From contig JABMPI010000598.1 in the NCBI GenBank assembly GCA_013203755.1, positions 1-9,932 on the forward strand: 9,932 nucleotides of DNA, in the 5' to 3' direction. Positions within the stretch are counted from its first letter, which is position 1; the number at the start of each line of letters is the position of its first letter. This document shows positions 4,521 to 9,932 of the stretch, in pieces. The DNA comes from Bacteroidota bacterium. Its GTDB lineage: Bacteria > Bacteroidota > Bacteroidia > Bacteroidales > Prolixibacteraceae. Made by a program: the position numbers and the translations under genes. The notes under the pieces are model-generated. The model did no database searches. It was given only the letters and a program-made list of their open reading frames with translations, and was not told the DNA's origin.

Positions 4521-5774
4521 TTACATGTCTACCTGTACGCTAGCCATTTTGTCTTTTGGATATTCACCGGCTTCCAGTTTTTTACGCACTTCAATAAACG
4601 CTTTCAATGTATATGCAACATCTTCCAACGAGTGCATTGCCGTAGGAATTAATCTTAAAATTAGTTCCCCTTTTGGAATTACCGGATAAACAATTATCGA
4701 ACAGAAAATGCCATAATTTTCGCGAAGATCGTAAACCAAATTAGTTGCTTCTGCTTCGCCACCTTTCAGGTAAACGGGTGTTACCGGGGAATTAGTTCTT
4801 CCCAGATCAAAACCTGCCTCTTTTAATCCTTTTTGTAAAGCATTAACAATCACCCAAAGTTTTTCTTTGAATTCTGGCATCGTGCGTAACATCTCCAACC
4901 TTTTCAAAGCACCAATAACCATGGTCATTGGTAACGATTTTGCATAGGTTTGCGAACGCATATTGTAACGTAGGTAATAGCAAATGTCTGTAGCACAAGC
5001 AATAAATCCACCAATTCCGGCCATTGCTTTTGCAAATGTTCCAAAATGAAGGTCAACACCATCCTGAACTCCAAAATGCTCAGGAGCACCGGCACCGGTT
5101 TTTCCCATTACACCAAAACCATGAGCATCGTCAACCAACAAACGAAAGTCAAACTCTTCTTTTAGTTTTACAATTTCGTCTAATTTCCCTAAATCACCCG
5201 ACATGCCAAAAACGCCTTCAGTAATAACCAAAATACCACCACCTTGTTTTTCTGCAAGTTTAGTTGCTCTACCCAACTGTTTTTTCAGGTTTTCAATATC
5301 ATTGTGCGGATATACATAACGTTTTCCAAGGTGCAAACGCATTCCATCTAAAATACAGGCATGCGATTCAGAATCATAAACAATTACATCGTTTCTTCCA
5401 CAAATTGCATCAATTACAGAAACCATTCCCTGATAACCGAAATTTAAAAGAAAAGCATCAGGCTTTCCAACAAACGAAGCAAGTTCACGCTCCAGTTCTT
5501 CGTGTTTTTTGGTTTGTCCCGACATCATACGAGCCCCCATTGGATAAGCCATTCCGTACTGAGCAGCAGCTTCAGCATCAGTTTTTCTAATTTCAGGATG
5601 GTTTCCCAAACCCAGATAATTATTTAAACTCCACGAAAGAACTTCTTTTCCTCTGAAATTCATTCTTGCACCAATCTCGCCTTCCAATTTTGGAAAAGCA
5701 AAATAGCCATGAACTTGTTTCATATACTTACCAAGATCTCCCTGATTTGTTCTGATTTTTTCAAATATATCCAC
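4521..5774 (-). CDS. PLP-dependent alpha-oxoamine synthase (acyl-CoA/ACP:amino acid condensing enzyme)
   Basis: A 417-residue class II aminotransferase-fold enzyme of the alpha-oxoamine synthase group (BioF, Kbl, serine palmitoyltransferase), which joins an acyl thioester to an amino acid with loss of CO2. Motifs, numbered from GTG 5774: NNYLGLGNHPE at 51-61, SESHACILDG at 135-144 with the PLP-stacking His138, EGVFGMSGD at 186-194, VDDAHGFG at 214-221 (Asp215 and His218), and GTFAKAMAGIGGF at 245-257 with the PLP lysine Lys249. It is longer than BioF or Kbl, about 390-400, with extra N-terminal (HGYFAFPKLEGE) and C-terminal parts, as in a Bacteroidota-specific subgroup. Substrate is not settled: sphingoid base or sulfonolipid (capnine) synthesis is possible, and glycine C-acetyltransferase is an alternative. 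No biotin genes are nearby. The frame extends to TTG 5807, but that codon lies inside the -7 promoter box, so GTG 5774 is preferred. Confidence 0.88.
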   Translation of the reverse strand: MDIFEKIRTNQGDLGKYMKQVHGYFAFPKLEGEIGARMNFRGKEVLSWSLNNYLGLGNHPEIRKTDAEAAAQYGMAYPMGARMMSGQTKKHEELERELASFVGKPDAFLLNFGYQGMVSVIDAICGRNDVIVYDSESHACILDGMRLHLGKRYVYPHNDIENLKKQLGRATKLAEKQGGGILVITEGVFGMSGDLGKLDEIVKLKEEFDFRLLVDDAHGFGVMGKTGAGAPEHFGVQDGVDLHFGTFAKAMAGIGGFIACATDICYYLRYNMRSQTYAKSLPMTMVIGALKRLEMLRTMPEFKEKLWVIVNALQKGLKEAGFDLGRTNSPVTPVYLKGGEAEATNLVYDLRENYGIFCSIIVYPVIPKGELILRLIPTAMHSLEDVAYTLKAFIEVRKKLEAGEYPKDKMASVQVDM

Positions 5775-5804
5775 GATGTATGATTTTTGAATTTTATTAA
5801 AGTG

Positions 5805-5835
5805 CAAATGTAAACTTTTTTAAATTTTTGCCAAA
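5805..5835 (-). promoter_or_regulatory. Bacteroidota-type promoter of the synthase gene
   Basis: On the minus strand TTTG (5835-5832), exactly 19 bases, then TACATTTG (5812-5805): a perfect consensus match. Transcription would start near 5802, giving a leader of about 28 bases before GTG 5774. Confidence 0.85.
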
Positions 5836-6013
5836 TATGTTAAAATATACTAAGTGGTAGCACGTTCTTTAATTTTCATAACTACTTTCACGCTTCGAAA
5901 TAAATAGAATTGAATTGTATGAAACTCAAAATGAACTTAGTACGAAAAACATTTTAACGCTAAATACGTTGAAAAATTAGTATTCATTTAGTTTCATGTA
6001 AGTAAAAAAAGTA

Positions 6014-6021
6014 TATTTTTG
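6014..6021 (+). promoter_or_regulatory. -7 box of the bamD operon promoter
   Basis: TATTTTTG matches TAnnTTTG. The -33 box is poor; TTTC at 5992-5995, 18 bases upstream, is the best candidate. The box ends only four bases before ATG 6026, so the transcript would have almost no leader for that start, or about 14 bases for the in-frame ATG 6038. Confidence 0.6.
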
Positions 6022-6025
6022 CGCA

Positions 6026-6850
6026 ATGTTTAGGAAAATGAGAAATTTAGGATTGGGATTGGTAGTGTTGGCGGTGTTTTTAAGTTCTTGCGGTAGCTTT
6101 AATAAAATTGTAAAAAGTACCGATTACGAATTTAAATATAAAAAAGCAGTTGAATTTTACGAGGAAGGTGATTATGTGAAAGCAGGAACACTTTTTCAGG
6201 AACTGGTAAATATATACAGGGGAACGAGCAAGTCAGATAAAATCTACTATTTTTATGCCAAAAGTATGATTGGGCAAAAAGATTATTTAATGGCCGGTCA
6301 TTATTTTAAAACATTAATTAAAGAGTACCCCACTAGCGAGTATGTTGAAGAAGCGCAATACATGACAGGTTACTGTGCATACTTAATATCGCCTAAAGCA
6401 CGTTTAGATCAATCGGTAACACAAGACGCAATTGATGCACTTCAGTTGTACATTAACCTGTACCCTTTTAATGAAAGGGTTGACGAAGCCAATCGTCTAA
6501 TTGATGAATTGCGCGATAAATTGGTGTATAAATCATATTTAAGTGCTAAATTGTATTTCGATTTTGAAAATTTTAAAGCAGCAGTAATAGCGCTTGACAA
6601 TAGCTTAAATAAACATCCTGACAGTAAATATAGAGAAGAACTAAGATATATGCTATTGAAGGCTAAATACTTATTGGCAGTTGGTAGTGTTTCAGATAAA
6701 CAAGAAGTACGCCTTTCCAGTGCACTCGACGAATATTTTACATTTGTTGATGAATACCCGGAAAGTAAATATAAAAAAGAGGTGGCAAAATTTTATAGTA
6801 CCACTTCTAAAATGTTGAATTATAAAGTAGAAGAAATAAATATTAATTAG
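6026..6850 (+). CDS. bamD: Outer-membrane protein assembly lipoprotein BamD
   Basis: A 274-residue lipoprotein of the beta-barrel assembly machine. It is anchored in the inner leaflet of the outer membrane, where its TPR repeats help BamA fold outer-membrane proteins. Residues 1-21 are a signal peptide (FRKMR, then a hydrophobic run) and LSSC places the lipid on Cys22. TPR-like helices follow: YKKAVEFYEEGDYVKAGTLF at 38-57, YYFYAKSMIGQKDYLMAGHYF at 74-94, then YPTSEYVEEAQYMTGYC and two more repeats to about 262 (HPDSKYREELRYM, YPESKYKKEVAKF). This is the usual length and layout for Bacteroidota BamD. Met5 (ATG 6038) is an alternative start with AGGA upstream and still a good signal peptide. 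First gene of the run with rpoZ and coaBC. Confidence 0.92.
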   Translation: MFRKMRNLGLGLVVLAVFLSSCGSFNKIVKSTDYEFKYKKAVEFYEEGDYVKAGTLFQELVNIYRGTSKSDKIYYFYAKSMIGQKDYLMAGHYFKTLIKEYPTSEYVEEAQYMTGYCAYLISPKARLDQSVTQDAIDALQLYINLYPFNERVDEANRLIDELRDKLVYKSYLSAKLYFDFENFKAAVIALDNSLNKHPDSKYREELRYMLLKAKYLLAVGSVSDKQEVRLSSALDEYFTFVDEYPESKYKKEVAKFYSTTSKMLNYKVEEININ

Positions 6851-6853
6851 AAT

Positions 6854-7189
6854 ATGGATTATAAAAAAACAAAAGCAGCTCCGTCAACTATTTCTCGCGA
6901 TTTGGAAGTTTTGACACAGGAAACCGGAAATATTTATGAAACGGTAATGCTTTTAGCTAAAAGAGCAAATCAAATTTCGTCGGAATTAAAAGAGGAATTG
7001 AATCAGAAATTACAGGAATTTGCTTCATATACCGATAATCTTGAAGAGATTTTCGAAAATAGGGAACAAATTGAAATTTCAAAATTTTACGAACGTCTTC
7101 CTAAGCCAACGTTAATTGCGTTTGAGGAATTAAAAGAAGGTGAAATTTATCATCGTAACCCAACACGCGAGAATAAACAACGCATCTAA
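6854..7189 (+). CDS. rpoZ: RNA polymerase omega subunit, Bacteroidota type
   Basis: A 111-residue protein matching the Bacteroidota form of RNA polymerase omega (Rpb6/omega family), which stabilises the beta' subunit and helps assemble the enzyme. Diagnostic stretches are GNIYETVMLLAKRANQISSEL at about 25-45, the omega core helix with the conserved A-x-R-A-x-Q-I pattern, and REQIEISKFYERLPKPT at 70-86, a Bacteroidota-typical tail region. It starts three bases after bamD stops, so the two are translated from one message. No separate promoter is visible. The assignment rests on recalled similarity and on gene order; sequence conservation with E. coli omega is low. Confidence 0.88.
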   Translation: MDYKKTKAAPSTISRDLEVLTQETGNIYETVMLLAKRANQISSELKEELNQKLQEFASYTDNLEEIFENREQIEISKFYERLPKPTLIAFEELKEGEIYHRNPTRENKQRI

Positions 7190-7202
7190 AACCTGAGTCT
7201 GC

Positions 7203-8405
7203 ATGAGACTTGAAGGAAAAAAAATAATATTAGGAATTACCGGAAGTATAGCTGCCTACAAAGCAGCTATACTTTTAAGGTTACTTATTAAACAAGGAGC
7301 CGAAGTTCAGGTGGTAATTACCAATGCAGGGAAAGAATTTATAACTCCTGTTACCTTATCTGCATTGTCGGGAAAACCTGTTGTTAGCGAGTTTTTTGGT
7401 GTAAACGATGGTGTCTGGAATAGCCATGTAGATTTGGGATTATGGGCCGATTTAATGATAATTGCTCCGGCCACTGCAACTACAATGGGTAAAATGGCTG
7501 GCGGAATTGCAGATAACATGTTGGTAACAACTTATATGTCGGCAAAGTGCCCGGTTTTTGTAGCGCCTGCCATGGATTTAGATATGTTTGCCCACCCTTC
7601 AACTCAAAGAAATATCTCTACTTTAATAGATTATGGAAACACTATAATCGAACCAGGCGAAGGTGAATTGGCTAGTGGACTCCAGGGAAAAGGCCGAATG
7701 GAAGAGCCGGAGAATATTTTGGAAATCGTTGTCGATTATTTCGATAGAAAAAAAAAACTTCGTAATAAAACCTTCTTAGTAACTGCAGGGCCTACTTTCG
7801 AAAAAATTGATCCGGTACGTTTTATTGGCAATTACTCTTCAGGGAAAATGGGATATGCGCTGGCTGAAGGGCTGGCAAATAATGGAGCTAAAGTTATTTT
7901 AGTTTCAGGGCCTGTTTCGGTTTCAACAAAAAACACAAACATCAAAGTTATTTCAGTAGAATCTGCCTCTGAAATGTATTCTGAAAGTATGACGAATTTC
8001 CCCAATTGCGATGGTGCAATTATGTGTGCTGCTGTTTCCGATTTTACTCCTGTTTATGCCGAAAATAAAAAAACGAAGAGGGGTAAAGAGAATTGGAATT
8101 TAGAATTGCAACCCACAAAAGATATTGCCGCATCGTTAGGCGAAGTAAAAATGGAAAATCAAATGTTGGTTGGTTTTGCTTTGGAAACTAATGATGAAAT
8201 TGAAAATGCACAAAAAAAATTGGAGAAGAAAAATCTGGACTTTATTGTTTTGAATTCACTTAACGAGAAGGGTGCAGGATTTCAAGTGGATACCAATAAA
8301 ATTACAATAATAGATAAAGGCAATAATCAGCAAGTTTTTGAGTTAAAAAGTAAGAAAAAAGTAGCAGCTGATATTGTAGAGAAAGTAATAGCATTGCTAA
8401 ATTAA
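7203..8405 (+). CDS. coaBC: Bifunctional phosphopantothenoylcysteine synthetase/decarboxylase (CoaBC, Dfp)
   Basis: A 400-residue cytoplasmic enzyme making 4'-phosphopantetheine from phosphopantothenate and cysteine, two steps of coenzyme A synthesis. The N-terminal CoaC flavoprotein (about 1-180) shows GITGSIAAYK at 11-20 for FMN, the catalytic His75 in SHVDLG, GKMAGGIADNML at 96-107, PAMDLDMF at 122-129 and GKGRMEEPENI at 162-172. The C-terminal CoaB part (about 187-400) shows VTAGPTFEKIDPVRFIGNYSSGKMGYA from 193, with Asn210 as in E. coli, AAVSDF at 276-281, the Lys289 area and GFALET at 324-329. Numbering tracks the E. coli enzyme closely. Two substitutions are notable: Asp125 where E. 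coli has Asn, and Ser at the position of clamp Cys158. It starts 13 bases after rpoZ, in the same operon. Confidence 0.95.
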   Translation: MRLEGKKIILGITGSIAAYKAAILLRLLIKQGAEVQVVITNAGKEFITPVTLSALSGKPVVSEFFGVNDGVWNSHVDLGLWADLMIIAPATATTMGKMAGGIADNMLVTTYMSAKCPVFVAPAMDLDMFAHPSTQRNISTLIDYGNTIIEPGEGELASGLQGKGRMEEPENILEIVVDYFDRKKKLRNKTFLVTAGPTFEKIDPVRFIGNYSSGKMGYALAEGLANNGAKVILVSGPVSVSTKNTNIKVISVESASEMYSESMTNFPNCDGAIMCAAVSDFTPVYAENKKTKRGKENWNLELQPTKDIAASLGEVKMENQMLVGFALETNDEIENAQKKLEKKNLDFIVLNSLNEKGAGFQVDTNKITIIDKGNNQQVFELKSKKKVAADIVEKVIALLN

Positions 8406-8456
8406 AACGATTTCTTTTAGTTAATTTTTATATTTTTAAACTCTATATTGAGTTTT

Positions 8457-9365
8457 ATGAAAAAAACAACCATATTTTTCCTTTTCATATTTTTAGTTGC
8501 AACAGGCGGGTTTGCACAGGAGCTTAGGTGCAATATTTCTGTTTCATCGCAGAGGATTCAAGGTGCAAATCAAAATTTGTTTCGTACAATGCAGTCCGAT
8601 TTATACGAGTTTATGAATAACCGAAAATGGACGGAGCATGTTTATAGTTACGATGAAAAAATTAGGTGTAACATCGCAATCCGGCTAGATGAGCAACTTT
8701 CAGCGGACGAATTTCGGGGTTCGATACAGGTTCAGCTAAAACGACCTATTTTTAATTCCAGCTACGAAACTACCATATTAAATATTAAGGATAATGATTT
8801 CCATTGTCGTTATGTAGAGTTTCAACCCCTGGAATTTAACGAAACATCAAACCGCGATAATCTCACTAATATTCTTGCCTTTTACGCTTATGTAATTCTT
8901 GGTTTCGATTACGACAGTTTTTCTCTGGAAGGAGGAACTCCCTTTTTCCAGAAAGCTCAGGCCATTGTAAATAACTCGCAAAATGCCCGCGAAAAAGGGT
9001 GGAAAGCCTTTGAAAGTGAAAGAAACAGGTATTGGTTGTTGGAGAATATTATGAATAAATCGTATTCTGATTATCGCCAATGTATGTATACCTACCATCG
9101 CGATGGTTTGGATTTAATGTCGGATAAACCAGAAGAAGGCAGGGCAAATATAGCTCAATGTTTGCGCGATATTCAAAAGGTTTTTCGTCGCCGGCCTTCA
9201 TTATATATTCTGCAAATGTTTTTCGATTCAAAAGCAGATGAATTGGTAAATATCTTTTCAAAATCATTCCCGGATGAAAGAAACAGGGTGATGACGATTT
9301 TGAATGAAGTTGATCCTTCTAATGGTAGTAAATACGAAAAGATAGCAGAAAACGAAGGTTTGTAA
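8457..9365 (+). CDS. porD: Type IX secretion system protein PorD (DUF4835 family)
   Basis: A 302-residue exported protein of the DUF4835/PorD family, found in Bacteroidota and linked to type IX secretion; its exact job is not established. Residues 1-20 form a cleavable signal peptide (MKKTT, hydrophobic core, GFA before Gln21), so the mature protein is periplasmic or at the outer membrane. Family stretches are visible: ELRCNISVSSQRIQG at 22-36, RPIFNSSYETTILN, LAFYAYVILGFDYDSFS, GGTPFFQKAQAIVNN, GWKAFESERNRYWLLENIM and YTYHRDGLDLM. It begins with beta strands and ends helical. ATG 8457 is preferred over TTG 8448 because it starts the signal peptide directly. It lies 51 bases after coaBC with no clear promoter or terminator between, so read-through is likely. 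Confidence 0.9.
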   Translation: MKKTTIFFLFIFLVATGGFAQELRCNISVSSQRIQGANQNLFRTMQSDLYEFMNNRKWTEHVYSYDEKIRCNIAIRLDEQLSADEFRGSIQVQLKRPIFNSSYETTILNIKDNDFHCRYVEFQPLEFNETSNRDNLTNILAFYAYVILGFDYDSFSLEGGTPFFQKAQAIVNNSQNAREKGWKAFESERNRYWLLENIMNKSYSDYRQCMYTYHRDGLDLMSDKPEEGRANIAQCLRDIQKVFRRRPSLYILQMFFDSKADELVNIFSKSFPDERNRVMTILNEVDPSNGSKYEKIAENEGL

Positions 9366-9543
9366 TTACCATAAAAACACGTTTAACAAACTACCCAAAA
9401 ATATATTTTTTCAAATCCTCAGTTTAATTTGTCAAAAATTAGAATCATGTTTCTAAAATTGAATTATTTGATCGTTGTAATTTGTAATTTTGTTTTTTTA
9501 ATCCATCTTCGTATAGTTTAATTGTACAAAACATCAGTATAAA
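9366..9543 (+). promoter_or_regulatory. porD-recN spacer with a possible recN promoter
   Basis: This spacer is very AT-rich. TAATTTTG at 9485-9492 fits the -7 box and would give a leader of about 50 bases, but no TTTG lies 19-21 bases upstream; the nearest candidates are at 14 and 23 bases. A short stem TTAGAA (9439-9444) with TTCTAA (9451-9456) lacks a T-run, so no terminator is called. Confidence 0.35.
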
Positions 9544-9932
9544 ATGCTTGCCAAAATATCTATTTCAAATTACGCTTTAATTGATAGACTTTCGGTTGAA
9601 TTTCATAAAAACCTAAATACTGTAACAGGTGAAACTGGTGCGGGGAAATCGATTATTTTAGGTGCTCTTGGTTTAATATTAGGTAACCGGGCTGATTTGT
9701 TGGTTTTAAAAGATAAAACTAAAAAATGTATAGTTGAAGGCGTTTTTAATGTTGGTGATTATAAAGTTCAACCCTTTTTTGAAAGTAATGATTTAGATTA
9801 TGATCCGGTAACTATTTTAAGACGAGAAATTACTCCAGTTGGCAAGTCGAGGGCATTTATAAATGATACTCCTGTTAATTTGAAAATATTACGTGAATTG
9901 GGTTTACAATTAATCGATATTCATTCGCAACA
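9544..9932 (+). CDS. recN: DNA repair protein RecN, N-terminal part (cut by window end)
   Basis: The first 129 complete codons of a protein of about 550 residues in this family. RecN is an SMC-like ATPase that acts on DNA ends and holds sister molecules together in double-strand break repair. The start MLAKISISNYALIDRLSVEF is the classic RecN opening, followed by Walker A GETGAGKS at 29-36, GALGLILGNRAD at 40-51, the RREI..GKSRAFIND strip at about 96-111, and LIDIHSQ at the cut edge. This matches the first half of the ATPase head; the coiled coil and Walker B lie outside the window. ATG 9544 fits the family start exactly. Confidence 0.95.
   Translation, partial: MLAKISISNYALIDRLSVEFHKNLNTVTGETGAGKSIILGALGLILGNRADLLVLKDKTKKCIVEGVFNVGDYKVQPFFESNDLDYDPVTILRREITPVGKSRAFINDTPVNLKILRELGLQLIDIHSQ

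Noticed and set aside
5919..5997. ATGAAACT (5919-5926) and AGTTTCAT (5990-5997) as an inverted pair upstream of bamD
   Set aside because: Eight bases separated by 63 in AT-rich DNA is well within chance; no regulator or conserved spacing supports an operator.
1..9932. CRISPR array, toxin-antitoxin pair, insertion sequence or phage genes
   Set aside because: No regularly spaced repeats, transposase or integrase motifs, or toxin-antitoxin layout were seen on either strand.

Overview
The window is AT-rich chromosomal DNA from a member of the Bacteroidota. Three things support this: promoters of the Bacteroidota type (TTTG, 19 bases, TAnnTTTG); the lineage-specific gene run bamD - rpoZ - coaBC - porD - recN; and a family of short Bacteroidota envelope proteins. 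The genus cannot be fixed from the sequence. The recN, porD and bamD sequences look like those of environmental or marine Bacteroidia, but this is an impression, not a computed result.

Left part (1-2129): the tail of an unidentified gene is followed by four same-strand genes for small envelope proteins. These are a lipoprotein with a lipocalin-like pattern and a probable surface-export tag, a membrane protein with two glycine-rich segments, a YajG-like lipoprotein with a near-perfect Shine-Dalgarno site, and a three-helix inner-membrane protein. None has an assigned function. They look accessory, and the second gene uses ATA for isoleucine far more than trxB does.

Middle (2130-3377): about 1.25 kb without a convincing protein gene. 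It holds an intact tRNA-Pro(GGG) on the minus strand, with its own promoter and terminator. It also holds two truncated 3' ends of other tRNAs (Phe-like and Met-like), each still followed by a minus-strand terminator, a weak Glu-like trace, short tandem repeats and a perfect 11-base inverted repeat. This looks like a worn integration or recombination hotspot at tRNA genes.

Right part (3378-9932): core genes. trxB (plus) converges with a PLP-dependent alpha-oxoamine synthase (minus), each ended by its own terminator. Then come bamD, rpoZ and coaBC, 3 and 13 bases apart and almost certainly one transcript, followed by porD, 51 bases after coaBC, and the start of recN. These link outer-membrane protein assembly (BamD), RNA polymerase (omega), coenzyme A synthesis (CoaBC), type IX secretion (PorD) and DNA repair (RecN). 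Promoter positions show that the longest open frames for trxB and the synthase begin too far upstream; corrected starts are given. I see no CRISPR array, rRNA, complete insertion sequence or recognisable new defence system. The least explained parts are the four-gene envelope cluster and the tRNA-remnant region.
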